From Streptomyces sp. MH60 (GTDB taxonomy: Bacteria; Actinomycetota; Actinomycetes; Streptomycetales; Streptomycetaceae), in the NCBI RefSeq assembly GCF_002939385.1, contig NZ_MULI01000043.1:1-60597 (forward strand): DNA of 60,597 nucleotides, read 5' to 3'. This document shows positions 1 through 8,490 of the stretch, in pieces. Under the pieces are notes generated by a model. The model did no database searches. It was given only the letters and a program-made list of their open reading frames with translations, and was not told the origin of the DNA. The translations under genes were made by a program, and so were the position numbers. Position 1 is the stretch's first letter, and each line of letters starts with the position of its first letter.

Positions 1-2051
1 TCGCGCGCGGTGGCCGCCATGGCCCCGGCGACCCGGCGGTCCCGCACGCCGGCCACCGCGGCGCCCGGGCCGTCCGCCCCGCCGTCCGGCTCGCGCACCA
101 CGATCTCGTGCGGGATCAGCACGATCGCCGTGGTTCCGCCGTACGGGGAGGGGCGCAGTGTGACGGTGATGCCGTGCCGGTGGGCGAGCCGGGCGACGAC
201 GAACATGCCGAGCCGCAGGTCGTCGGCGAGCGCCACCACGTCGAACTGCGGAGCCACCGCCAACTGGGCGTTGAAGGACGCGTAGTCCTCCTCCGACAGG
301 CCGAGCCCGCGGTCCTCGATCTCGACCGCCAGACCCTTGGCCACCAGCGCCGCCCGCACCCCGACCGGGTTGGGCGCGGGGGAGTAGGAGGTCGCGTTGT
401 CGATCAGCTCGGCCAGCAGGTGGATCACGTCGGCCACCGCGGGCGGGGCGAGGGCCACCTCCTCGTCGGCGTGCAGCTCCACCCGCTGGTACTCGGCGAC
501 CTCGCCGACGGCGCTGCGCAGGATGTCCACCAGCGACACGGGCTCGCGCCAGGTGCGCCGGGGCTGCTCACCGCTGATGATGACGAGGTTCTCCTCGTAG
601 CGCCGCAACTGGCTGGCCGTGGAGTCCAGCTCGTACAGGCCCTTGAGGATCTCGGGGTCCGTGTGCTCGCGCTCCAGGGCGTCCAGCTTGCCGAGCTGCA
701 TGTTGACGAGGTTCTGGCTCTGCCGCGCGATGCCCAGGATGACCTTCTGGAAGCCGCGCCGGGTGTCGGCGAGTTCGACGGCGGTGTGCACGGCGGTGCG
801 CTGGGCGGTGTTGAACGCCTGGGCGACCTGGCCGAGTTCGTCCTGCCCGTAGTCCAGCGGCGGGGTCGCCGACTCCACGTCGACCGTCTCGCCCCGCTCC
901 AGCCGGGCCACCACGTCGGGCAGCCGCTCCTCGGCCAGGCTCAGGGTGGCCAGCCGCAGCCCGCGCAGCCGCCGGGAGAGCGAGCGGGTGATGCGCCAGG
1001 ACATGACGATGCAGAGCACCAGCGCGATCAGCCCGCCCGCGCTGAGCACGCCGGCCTTGATCAGCAGGCCCCGGGCCTCCTCGGCGCTGCGGTCGAGGAG
1101 ACCGTCCGTCTGCTGCCGCACGAGCTGGCCGTACTGGGTGGAGATCGACTCGAAGGCGGCGTTCCAGCGCTGCCGCGCGTCCGGCAGGTCGATCCGCTCG
1201 CCCCCGCCCGCCGAACGGGCCTCGAGCACCTGGTCCTCGACGTCCTGCAAGGACTTCCACTCGGAGCTGGCGAGGATGCGCTCGGTCTGCGTCTTCGCGC
1301 TCCCGGTCAACGAGGGAACGATCTGGTCCTGCACCAGCCAGCGGCGGGTGTGCACCAGTTGGGCGAAGTTCGTCCACTGCTCCTGGTTCATCCGGTCGGA
1401 CGGCCAGGCCAGGGTGAGCCGGGCGTCCTCCTGGGAGGTCAGCTCGGCGGCGTGCTCCAGGGCGACCAGCGGACCCGCCCGGGACGTGAGATCCCCGTCG
1501 TCGACCTGGGAGAGTTCCTGGAAGGCGTGGATCTGCTCGTCGACGATCGAGGTGTACTGGTCGAGCGCCTGCTCGGGGGTGATGTCGCTGGGGTCGTCCA
1601 CCTGGTTGCGGTAGTACTCCAGGCTGCCCACCGAACCGAGCACCGAGTACAGCCGGTCCGAGATCCGGTCGGGAGCGTTCTGGATCGCGTCCGACTGGCC
1701 CACGAGCTGGGCGACCGCCTCGTCCGTCTTCCTGCGCTGCGCGTCCAGTTCCGCCCGGTCGCCGTCCGGCTCGGCCAGCCAGGCGGCCGACAGGCTGCGC
1801 TCCTTCTGCAGGGCGAGGGCGGCCTCGGTGCCCATGGCGCCGGTGTCCCGGCTCAGCTCCGTCTGCGCGCGCAGCCGCAGCCCCTCCGAGAACATCTGGA
1901 TCGTCGTGACGCCCCACACGGCCGCGAGGGTGACGCCGGGCACCAGGGCCAGGAGGATGAGGGACAGGCGTATGGAGCCGAGGCGGCGCCGGGCGCCCTT
2001 CCGCCGGGCCTTCCGCGTCTCCCGAGTCTTCCGTGTCTTGCGTGCAGACAT
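1..2051 (-). CDS. Sensor histidine kinase with nitrate/nitrite-sensing-type extracellular domain (partial, C-terminus beyond window)
   Basis: An open frame of 683 codons starts at the ATG at 2051 and leaves the window without a stop. Seen: a basic N-terminus, a first membrane segment at about residues 22-45, a long mostly helical extracellular region of the Nit type (about 60-320), a second membrane segment near 327-350, a HAMP-like stretch, and an ATPase domain. The N box (ELIDNATSYSP, about 540) and G box (EDRGLGLSEED, about 580) are both readable. Family knowledge: such kinases head Streptomyces conservons (cvnA, followed by roadblock, DUF742 and GTPase genes), so the next genes would lie to the left of this window. 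Odd: in the dimerisation helix, where relatives read LDH followed by an RxRR-x-x-EN stretch, this protein reads LDS, with Ser477 at the expected phospho-acceptor position. It lies 68 bp downstream of the binding-protein gene on the same strand, so the two are probably cotranscribed. Confidence 0.88.
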   Translation of the reverse strand, partial: MSARKTRKTRETRKARRKGARRRLGSIRLSLILLALVPGVTLAAVWGVTTIQMFSEGLRLRAQTELSRDTGAMGTEAALALQKERSLSAAWLAEPDGDRAELDAQRRKTDEAVAQLVGQSDAIQNAPDRISDRLYSVLGSVGSLEYYRNQVDDPSDITPEQALDQYTSIVDEQIHAFQELSQVDDGDLTSRAGPLVALEHAAELTSQEDARLTLAWPSDRMNQEQWTNFAQLVHTRRWLVQDQIVPSLTGSAKTQTERILASSEWKSLQDVEDQVLEARSAGGGERIDLPDARQRWNAAFESISTQYGQLVRQQTDGLLDRSAEEARGLLIKAGVLSAGGLIALVLCIVMSWRITRSLSRRLRGLRLATLSLAEERLPDVVARLERGETVDVESATPPLDYGQDELGQVAQAFNTAQRTAVHTAVELADTRRGFQKVILGIARQSQNLVNMQLGKLDALEREHTDPEILKGLYELDSTASQLRRYEENLVIISGEQPRRTWREPVSLVDILRSAVGEVAEYQRVELHADEEVALAPPAVADVIHLLAELIDNATSYSPAPNPVGVRAALVAKGLAVEIEDRGLGLSEEDYASFNAQLAVAPQFDVVALADDLRLGMFVVARLAHRHGITVTLRPSPYGGTTAIVLIPHEIVVREPDGGADGPGAAVAGVRDRRVAGAMAATAR

Positions 2052-2119
2052 CGTCGTCCTAGGCGATCAGTGGGGGAGAGGGGCGGAGGCGGGCGGACGC
2101 CGTCGGCCGCGGGACCCGG

Positions 2120-3133
2120 TCACCGGGTGCCGCCCGCGGCGAACTTCGCGACCGAGTCGGCGTTGGTCCGGGTCACGAACGCGGGGCCGGTCAGCACGGG
2201 GGCCACCCCGCCGCCGCTGACGTTGCCGTTGGTGCGGTACAGCCACAGCGCGTCCACCGCGAGGTAGCCCTGCAGGTACGGCTGCTGGTCCACCGCGAAC
2301 TGGACGTCCCCGCGCTTGACCGCGGCGACCAGGTCGTTGTCGAGGTCGAAGGTGGCGACGTGGGCGGAGCTGCCCGCCTCGTCGACCGACTCGACGGCGG
2401 TGAGGGCGAACGCCGCGCCGTTCATGACGACTTCGTCGATGTCGGGGTCCTGCCGCAGCCGCGCCGTGACGGCGGCGCCGACCGCCTTCATGTCGGTGCC
2501 CTCGACGTAGAGCATCTCGGTCTCGCCCCGGAAGGTCTTCTTCACACCGGCGCAGCGGGCCTCCAGGGCGACGTTGCCGCGCTCGTGGATGACGCACATG
2601 GCGTGCTTGGCCTTGAGGTCGTTCAGCTTGTCGCCGACGGCCCGGCCCGCGACGCTCTCGTCCTGCCCGAAGTACTCCAGGAGCCCGGTGGCACGCCAGG
2701 CGTCGATACCGGAGTTGAGGCCGACCACGGGAATCCCGGCGGCCTTGGCCTCGGCGACCGCCGCCTTCATCGCCTGCGGCTTGGCCAGGGTCACGGCGAT
2801 GCCGTCGGCCTTGTCGCGGACGGCGTCCCGCACCAGGTCGGCCTGGTCGGCGGTGTCGGCGTCCCCGGCGTAGGTCAGGTCGACGCCGTCCTTGGCGGCC
2901 GCCGCCTCGGCGCCCTTGCGCACCCGGTCCCAGAAGGCGTCGCCCTCACCGCCGTGGGTGACCATGACGAGCTTCATCCGGTCGCCGCCGGACCCGCCCG
3001 CGGCGTCCGCCGCCGAGCCGTCCTCGTCCCCGCCGAGGGCGGAGCAGCCGGCCACCAGCAGACAGACGGCCGCGGCGAGGGCCGCGGTGCGCAGGGGTCC
3101 GGGGGAGTGGATGGGCGGGGGAACTGTACTCAT
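2120..3133 (-). CDS. Sugar-type periplasmic-binding lipoprotein (Peripla_BP_4-like)
   Basis: This is a 337-aa exported lipoprotein. The signal peptide ends in the lipobox LVAGC with Cys30, followed by an acidic linker and a ribose/galactose-binding fold (a VMVTHGG strand, an ADGIAVTLAKP segment, GIPVVGLNSG). The longer frame runs up to 3409. The ATG at 3133 was chosen because it gives a proper lipoprotein signal and has GAGG upstream. No permease or ATPase gene lies next to it. The following gene on the same strand is a sensor kinase, so I infer a ligand-sensing role, or delivery to a transporter encoded elsewhere. The divergent neighbour is cprB. The ligand cannot be told from the sequence. 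Confidence 0.85.
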   Translation of the reverse strand: MSTVPPPIHSPGPLRTAALAAAVCLLVAGCSALGGDEDGSAADAAGGSGGDRMKLVMVTHGGEGDAFWDRVRKGAEAAAAKDGVDLTYAGDADTADQADLVRDAVRDKADGIAVTLAKPQAMKAAVAEAKAAGIPVVGLNSGIDAWRATGLLEYFGQDESVAGRAVGDKLNDLKAKHAMCVIHERGNVALEARCAGVKKTFRGETEMLYVEGTDMKAVGAAVTARLRQDPDIDEVVMNGAAFALTAVESVDEAGSSAHVATFDLDNDLVAAVKRGDVQFAVDQQPYLQGYLAVDALWLYRTNGNVSGGGVAPVLTGPAFVTRTNADSVAKFAAGGTR

Positions 3134-3510
3134 GGGGGCGGGGGCACCTCGCTGTGCGGCCGAGCAGGAGGAACGGAGCGAGCGGGCCCGGAGCCGCGGG
3201 TCAGTGCGCCAACCGGGTGAAACTCGCCTGGCCGGAGCAAACCGTGTGTGACCGCTGGTAGTCAAGTGACCAGCGAACTGCTGCGAGTTGTCGGTGCCGC
3301 ATCGTGATGAACGGGACGGCGAAAGCGGGCCGAAGCGGAATGCCGGGCGGTATGCCCGACGGCGTGCGCGGCGGTGTGCGCGACGGGCACGCGCCGTGCA
3401 GGGGTCCACCGGGGTTGATCTGATGGACAGTTAGTCCGTGAGTTATCGTGTACGGGGGGTAAAGACAGGCGACACGGTCTGTTGAGTTCCAGCCCGGGAG
3501 AGTCCAGCCG
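3134..3510. promoter_or_regulatory. Divergent intergenic region between binding lipoprotein and cprB, with inverted repeat
   Basis: This is 377 bp without a convincing gene. It must hold the promoters of the leftward lipoprotein-kinase unit and of cprB. A clear inverted repeat, CGCTGGT (3253-3259) and ACCAGCG (3269-3275), has a 9-bp centre that itself contains GTCA/TGAC. It sits on the lipoprotein side and looks like a repressor operator. The 70 bp before cprB are noticeably AT-richer (around 3415-3470). CprB homologues are known to autoregulate, but I could not define a CprB box with confidence. Confidence 0.5.
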
Positions 3511-4158
3511 ATGGCGAGGCAGCTACGCGCCGAGCAGACCCGCGCGACGATCGTCGGTGCGGCGGCCGACCTGTTCGACCGGCACGGCTACGAGTCGACC
3601 AGCCTGAGCGAGATCGTCGCCCACGCCGGGGTCACCAAGGGCGCTCTGTACTTCCACTTCGCGGCGAAGGAAGACCTCGCGCACGCCATCATGGAGATAC
3701 AGTCCCGCACCTCCCGCCGGCTGGCGAGCGACCTGGACGGGCGGGGCTACTCCTCGCTGGAGGCGCTGATGCGCCTCACGTTCGGCATGGCCCGGCTCTG
3801 CGAGGAGGGGCCGGTGCTGCGGGCCGGGCTGCGGCTCGCCACCGCCGGGGTACCGGTACGGCCGCCGTTGCCGCACCCCTTCACCGAGTGGCGGGAGATC
3901 GCCACGTCCCGGCTGCTGAACGCCGTACGTCAGTCCGACGTGCACCCGGACATCGACGTCGACTCCGTCGCCCACACCCTCGTCTGCTCCATCGTCGGCA
4001 CCCGCGTCGTCAGCGGCACCCTCGAACCGGCCGGGCGCCAGCCCCGTCGCCTCGCCGAGATGTGGTACATCCTGATCCGCGGCATGGTCCCGGTGACCCG
4101 GCGCGCCCGCTACCTCACCCTCGCGGCCCGCCTGGAACGGGAGACGGCCACGGCCTGA
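3511..4158 (+). CDS. cprB: TetR-family gamma-butyrolactone receptor homologue CprB
   Basis: This is a 215-aa TetR-family repressor. The N-terminal helix-turn-helix (LSEIVAHAGVTKGALYFHF, about residues 32-50) and the whole C-terminal ligand domain read as an orthologue of S. coelicolor CprB, a homologue of the gamma-butyrolactone receptors ArpA and ScbR. CprB influences antibiotic production and sporulation, binds DNA as a dimer and represses its own gene. The length matches the family. A weak GGGAGAG precedes the ATG. The next gene starts 17 bp downstream, suggesting cotranscription. In S. coelicolor this gene is likewise two genes before geosmin synthase, which supports the assignment by synteny. 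Confidence 0.93.
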   Translation: MARQLRAEQTRATIVGAAADLFDRHGYESTSLSEIVAHAGVTKGALYFHFAAKEDLAHAIMEIQSRTSRRLASDLDGRGYSSLEALMRLTFGMARLCEEGPVLRAGLRLATAGVPVRPPLPHPFTEWREIATSRLLNAVRQSDVHPDIDVDSVAHTLVCSIVGTRVVSGTLEPAGRQPRRLAEMWYILIRGMVPVTRRARYLTLAARLERETATA

Positions 4159-4175
4159 CCGGTACGGTGACGAGC

Positions 4176-5393
4176 ATGCCCGACACCCCGTTCGTGCCCG
4201 CCCCCGTCATCGTCGCCGACGAGCCCGGCTCCTTCCCGCACGGCGTGCTGGCCGAGCGGCACCCCGCCATCGTGCGGCAGGTGCGGGACGCCTTCCCCCT
4301 CGATCCCGAACGGCGCCACGCGCTCGACGCGCTGCTCGCCGGCTGCGCCGACGGCGTGGTCGAGCCGCTGCCCGCCGACGCCGACCCCACCGGCCGGGAC
4401 CGGGACCGCTGGGCGCGGTGGGGCATGGACGCGTACGCCGGCCGCTCCTGGTACGACGTGCCCTGGCTGTGGGCCGAGAGCCACTTCTACCGCCGGCTCC
4501 TCGACGCCGTCGGCTACTTCGGCCCCGGCGCCTGGCAGGGCGTCGACCCCTTCCGGCCCGCCAAGCTCGCCGAACTCGACGCGCCGGAGACGGACGAGGA
4601 ACTGGCCGCGCTGGACGGCCTCGACCGCCTGCCCGCCGACGAACGGACCCGGGCCCTGCTGCACGGCTCGCTGTGGGGCAACCGCGCCGACCTCGGCTTC
4701 CGCCTCTCCGACCGGGGCCCGGACGACCGGGGCGAGGCGGAGGCCCTCGTCGCCGACGACAGCGACACCCTCTGGTCCCTGCTCCCGGCCCCCGGGACGG
4801 GCGCCCCGGACCGGGAACCGGCCACGCTGTGCCTCGTCGCCGACAACGCCGGCCGCGAACTCGTCCCCGACCTGCTCCTCGTCTCGCACCTCCTGGCCGA
4901 GGGCCGCGTCGACCGGGCCGTCCTGCACGTCAAGCCGTACCCGTACTACGTCTCCGACGCCACGCCCACCGACGTGCTCGACGCCCTGCGGCGGCTCGTG
5001 ACGGCGGGCGGTGCCGCGGCGGCCCACGGCGAGCGCCTCTGGAGCGCCCTGAGCGACGGCCGCGTCACCGTCCGCGCCCACCCCTTCTCCTGCGCCCCGC
5101 TGCCGTACGCGGACATGCCCGACGACCTGCGCGGGGACTTCGCCGCGGCCACCGTCACCGTCCTCAAGGGCGACCTCAACTACCGGCGTCTGGTGGGCGA
5201 CCGGTGGTGGCCGCCGACCACCTCCTTCGCGGACGTCACCGCGTACTTCCCCGGCCCCGTCGCCGCGCTGCGCACCCTCAAGTCCGACGTCGTCACCGGC
5301 CTCGACGCGAGGACCGAGGCCGCGCTGGAGGCGAGCGGCGAGCGGCGCTGGCGGACGAGCGGAACGCACGCGCTGATCCAGGTCGGATGCTGA
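4176..5393 (+). CDS. DUF89 family protein (ARMT1-like damage-control phosphatase)
   Basis: This is a 405-aa protein of the DUF89/ARMT1 fold. Family metal-site motifs are visible: ADNAGRELVPDLLL (D223, N224) and KGDLNYRRL (K331, D333). DUF89 enzymes are metal-dependent phosphatases acting on damaged or overflow sugar phosphates such as fructose-1-phosphate. Human ARMT1 was first described as a glutamate methyltransferase, and a phosphatase role is now favoured. The ATG at 4176 was preferred over the longer upstream frame because that frame overlaps cprB in another register. The gene lies 17 bp after cprB. The natural substrate is unknown. Confidence 0.85.
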   Translation: MPDTPFVPAPVIVADEPGSFPHGVLAERHPAIVRQVRDAFPLDPERRHALDALLAGCADGVVEPLPADADPTGRDRDRWARWGMDAYAGRSWYDVPWLWAESHFYRRLLDAVGYFGPGAWQGVDPFRPAKLAELDAPETDEELAALDGLDRLPADERTRALLHGSLWGNRADLGFRLSDRGPDDRGEAEALVADDSDTLWSLLPAPGTGAPDREPATLCLVADNAGRELVPDLLLVSHLLAEGRVDRAVLHVKPYPYYVSDATPTDVLDALRRLVTAGGAAAAHGERLWSALSDGRVTVRAHPFSCAPLPYADMPDDLRGDFAAATVTVLKGDLNYRRLVGDRWWPPTTSFADVTAYFPGPVAALRTLKSDVVTGLDARTEAALEASGERRWRTSGTHALIQVGC

Positions 5394-5532
5394 GGGAGTG
5401 CCGAGGGAGTGCCCAGGGAGCGCTGAGGGAGGACCGCGGGCGAAGTTCCCGTATTCCGGGCTGATTCACGCGATGGTGTGATCATGTGCGGCCCGGCGGA
5501 TGCGTCCGGAGGGGCCTGGGTAGTGCCCGGCC

Positions 5533-7731
5533 ATGACGCGACAGCCCTTCCAACTCCCGCACTTCTACCTGCCGCATCCCGCGCGGCTCAACCCGCATCT
5601 CGACGAGGCCCGCGCCCACTCGACGACGTGGGCGCGCGAGATGGGCATGCTGGAGGGCTCCGGGGTCTGGGAGCAGTCCGACCTCGACGCCCACGACTAC
5701 GGCCTGCTCTGCGCCTACACCCACCCCGACTGCGACGGGCCGGCGCTCTCCCTCATCACCGACTGGTACGTGTGGGTCTTCTTCTTCGACGACCACTTCC
5801 TGGAGAAGTTCAAACGCAGCCAGGACCGCCTGGCCGGCAAGGCCCACCTGGACCGGCTCCCCTTGTTCATGCCGCTCGACGACGCCACCGAGATGCCCGA
5901 GCCGGAGAACCCGGTGGAGGCCGGCCTCGCCGACCTGTGGACCCGCACGGTGCCCGCGATGTCGGCCGGCTGGCGCCGCCGCTTCGCCGTCGCCACCGAG
6001 CACCTGCTCAACGAGTCCATGTGGGAGCTGTCCAACATCAACGAGGGGCGCGTCGCCAACCCCGTCGAGTACATCGAGATGCGCCGCAAGGTCGGCGGCG
6101 CCCCCTGGTCCGCCGGGCTAGTGGAGTACGCGACCGCCGAGGTGCCCGCCGCCGTCGCCGGGACCAGGCCGCTGCGGGTGCTCATGGAGACGTTCTCCGA
6201 CGCCGTGCACCTGCGCAACGACCTCTTCTCCTACCAGCGGGAGGTCGAGGACGAGGGTGAGCTGAGCAACGGGGTGCTGGTCCTGGAGACCTTCTTCGGC
6301 TGCACCACCCAGGAGGCCGCCGAGCTGGTCAACGACGTCCTCACCTCACGGCTGCACCAGTTCGAGCACACCGCGTTCACCGAGGTGCCCGCCGTCGCCC
6401 TGGAGAACGGCCTGACCCCGCCGGAGGCCGCCGCCGTCGCGGCGTACACGAAGGGCCTCCAGGACTGGCAGTCCGGCGGTCACGAATGGCACATGCGCTC
6501 CAGCCGCTACATGAACAAGGGCGAGCGTCCCCTGGCCGGCTGGCAGTCCCTGACCGGGCCCGGCACCTCCGCCGCGGACGTCGGCGCGCTGCTCGCCGCG
6601 GCGGTCGCCCAGCGGGCCCGCCCCTACACCAACGTGCCCTTCCAGAAGGTCGGCCCGTCCGTCATCCCCGACATCCGCATGCCCTACCCGCTGGCGCTGA
6701 GCCCCGCCCTGGAGGGCGCCCGGCGCCACCTGTCCGAGTGGTGCGCGCGGATGGGCATCCTCAGCGAGGGGGTCTGGGACGAGGACAAGCTCGCGAGCTG
6801 CGACCTCCCCCTGTGCGCGGCCGGCCTCGACCCGGACGCCACCCAGGACCAGTTGGACCTCGCCTCCGGCTGGCTGGCCTTCGGCACCTACGGCGACGAC
6901 TACTACCCGCTCGTGTACGGCCACCGCCGGGACCTCGCCGCCGCCCGGCTGACCACCGCCCGCCTGTCGGCCTGCATGCCGCTCGACGGCGAGCCCGTCC
7001 CGCCGCCCGTCAACGCCATGGAACGCTCCCTGATCGACCTGTGGGTGCGCACCACGGCCGGGATGACACCGCAGGAGCGGCGCCCGCTGAGGGCGGCCGT
7101 CGACACGATGACCGAGGCCTGGGTGTGGGAGCTGTCCAACCAGATCCAGAACCGCGTCCCCGACCCGGTGGACTACCTGGAGATGCGGCGCGCCACCTTC
7201 GGCTCCGACCTCACCCTGGGCCTGTGCCGCGCCGGACACGGCCCGGCGGTGCCGCCCGAGGTCTACCGCAGCGGTCCGGTCCGCTCCCTGGAGAACGCGG
7301 CGATCGACTACGCGTGCCTGCTCAACGACGTCTTCTCGTACCAGAAGGAGATCGAGTACGAGGGCGAGATCCACAACGCCGTCCTCGTCGTGCAGAACTT
7401 CTTCGGCGTCGACTACCCGGCCGCCCTGGGCGTCGTGCAGGACCTGATGAACCAGCGCATGCGCCAGTTCGAGCACGTCGTCGCGCACGAACTCCCCGTC
7501 GTCTACGACGACTTCCAGCTGTCCGAGGAGGCGCGGACCATCATGCACGGCTATGTCACCGACCTGCAGAACTGGATGGCGGGGATCCTCAACTGGCACC
7601 GGAACGTCCCGCGCTACAAGGCCGAGTACCTGGCGAGCCGCACCCACGGCTTCCTCCCGGACCGGATCCCGGCCGCGCCCGTGCCCGCGCCGGTCGCCGT
7701 GCCGAGGAGCAGTCCCGCCCTGACGCCCTGA
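5533..7731 (+). CDS. geoA: Geosmin synthase (germacradienol/geosmin synthase, two-domain terpene cyclase)
   Basis: This is a 732-aa bifunctional sesquiterpene synthase (cyc2 type). The N-terminal domain converts farnesyl diphosphate to germacradienol and germacrene D. The C-terminal domain converts germacradienol to geosmin with loss of acetone. Seen: acidic metal-binding motif DDHFLE at 86-91 and NDLFSYQRE at 229-237 in domain 1, DDYYP at 455-459 and NDVFSYQKE at 598-606 in domain 2. All are in the expected places, and the length matches known geosmin synthases. The ATG at 5533 gives the conserved N-terminus beginning MTRQPFQLPHFYLPHP, though the nearest SD-like GGAGGGG is unusually distant. 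It is a single-gene pathway needing only the host's FPP. The 139-bp upstream region contains imperfect GAGGGAGTGCC repeats and presumably the promoter. Confidence 0.97.
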   Translation: MTRQPFQLPHFYLPHPARLNPHLDEARAHSTTWAREMGMLEGSGVWEQSDLDAHDYGLLCAYTHPDCDGPALSLITDWYVWVFFFDDHFLEKFKRSQDRLAGKAHLDRLPLFMPLDDATEMPEPENPVEAGLADLWTRTVPAMSAGWRRRFAVATEHLLNESMWELSNINEGRVANPVEYIEMRRKVGGAPWSAGLVEYATAEVPAAVAGTRPLRVLMETFSDAVHLRNDLFSYQREVEDEGELSNGVLVLETFFGCTTQEAAELVNDVLTSRLHQFEHTAFTEVPAVALENGLTPPEAAAVAAYTKGLQDWQSGGHEWHMRSSRYMNKGERPLAGWQSLTGPGTSAADVGALLAAAVAQRARPYTNVPFQKVGPSVIPDIRMPYPLALSPALEGARRHLSEWCARMGILSEGVWDEDKLASCDLPLCAAGLDPDATQDQLDLASGWLAFGTYGDDYYPLVYGHRRDLAAARLTTARLSACMPLDGEPVPPPVNAMERSLIDLWVRTTAGMTPQERRPLRAAVDTMTEAWVWELSNQIQNRVPDPVDYLEMRRATFGSDLTLGLCRAGHGPAVPPEVYRSGPVRSLENAAIDYACLLNDVFSYQKEIEYEGEIHNAVLVVQNFFGVDYPAALGVVQDLMNQRMRQFEHVVAHELPVVYDDFQLSEEARTIMHGYVTDLQNWMAGILNWHRNVPRYKAEYLASRTHGFLPDRIPAAPVPAPVAVPRSSPALTP

Positions 7732-7806
7732 CCGACGTTCAGTCTCACTCTTTCGTGGCTCGTCACGCGCCGGTGCGCCGGGTAGAGCACCTGCCGGAGG
7801 CGATCC

Positions 7807-8418
7807 ATGGAACAGACAGCGTTGCGTCCCAAGCCGATGCCCGGCCGGGACCCGGGGCCCGGCACCGAGCCCGACACCGCCCGGCGTCCGCACCCCGGGC
7901 GCCGGCGCCGCCGGCGGCTCACCACCCTGCTGCTCGGCGTGCTCGCCGCGGCGGTCCTGGTCCTGGCGGGCGTGGGACTCGGCACGGTGGGCGCCACGGT
8001 GATCGGCATGAGCAAGCTGGCCGAGATGCAGCAGCAGGCCGGGGCGGCGGGAGCGGGAGAGGGCGCCGGGTCGGCGACGGGCACCCGGGCCGCCCCGGCG
8101 CACCCGTCGGCCGATTCCCCGGCCGGTCCGTCCCCCTCACCGGTGACGCCGGCCGGCGCGACCCTCGGTGTGGAGGCCGTGGACGACGAGAAGCCCGGGG
8201 CCCGGGTCGTCGGCGTCCACGTGCCGGGGCCCGGGTACGCGGCGGGCCTGGTGCGGGGCGACGTCCTGCTGGCGTTCGGCAGGACCCGCGTCGACTCGGC
8301 CGCCGACCTCGCGCGCGCAGTGGCCCGCGCCCGCCCCGGCAAGGAGGTCACGCTCACCGTGCGCCACCGGAGCGGCGGCTACCAGCAGCTGACGGCCGTA
8401 CCGGGCGTCGTCACATGA
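7807..8418 (+). CDS. Membrane-anchored PDZ-domain protein
   Basis: This is a 203-aa protein with a basic proline-rich N-terminus, one membrane segment (about 38-66) after an RRRRRR stretch, an Ala/Gly/Pro/Ser linker, and a PDZ domain (about 117-195; VHVPGPGYAAGLVRGDVLLAFG). There is no protease domain, so it is a bare PDZ module facing the cell exterior. The GGAGGCGATCC before the ATG is a usable SD. It follows geosmin synthase by 75 bp on the same strand. The partner is unknown, and linkage to geosmin production is only positional. Confidence 0.8.
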   Translation: MEQTALRPKPMPGRDPGPGTEPDTARRPHPGRRRRRRLTTLLLGVLAAAVLVLAGVGLGTVGATVIGMSKLAEMQQQAGAAGAGEGAGSATGTRAAPAHPSADSPAGPSPSPVTPAGATLGVEAVDDEKPGARVVGVHVPGPGYAAGLVRGDVLLAFGRTRVDSAADLARAVARARPGKEVTLTVRHRSGGYQQLTAVPGVVT

Positions 8419-8447
8419 CGCCCTCGGCACCTGACACCGCCGGCACG

Positions 8448-8490
8448 CGACCGTGCCGTCACGGGACCGTGCCGTCACGCGACCGTACGG
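8448..8490. repeat. 16-bp tandem direct repeat at a convergent gene junction
   Basis: Two back-to-back copies of a 16-bp unit (core GACCGTGCCGTCACG) occupy 8448-8463 and 8464-8479, followed by a partial third copy to 8490. The array lies between the convergent PDZ and phosphoesterase genes and covers the last codons of the latter. It may act as a terminator or simply be replication slippage. Confidence 0.7.

Noticed and set aside
108..2267. 719-aa plus-strand open frame across the sensor kinase
   Set aside because: Antisense shadow produced by high GC. The minus-strand frame encodes recognisable Nit, HAMP and ATPase motifs, and the plus frame gives only low-complexity Arg/Gly/Val/Leu sequence.
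3421..3500. CprB/ScbR-type operator upstream of cprB
   Set aside because: The AT-rich stretch is suggestive, but I could only find a weak AGAC/GTCT repeat, not a clear butyrolactone-receptor box.
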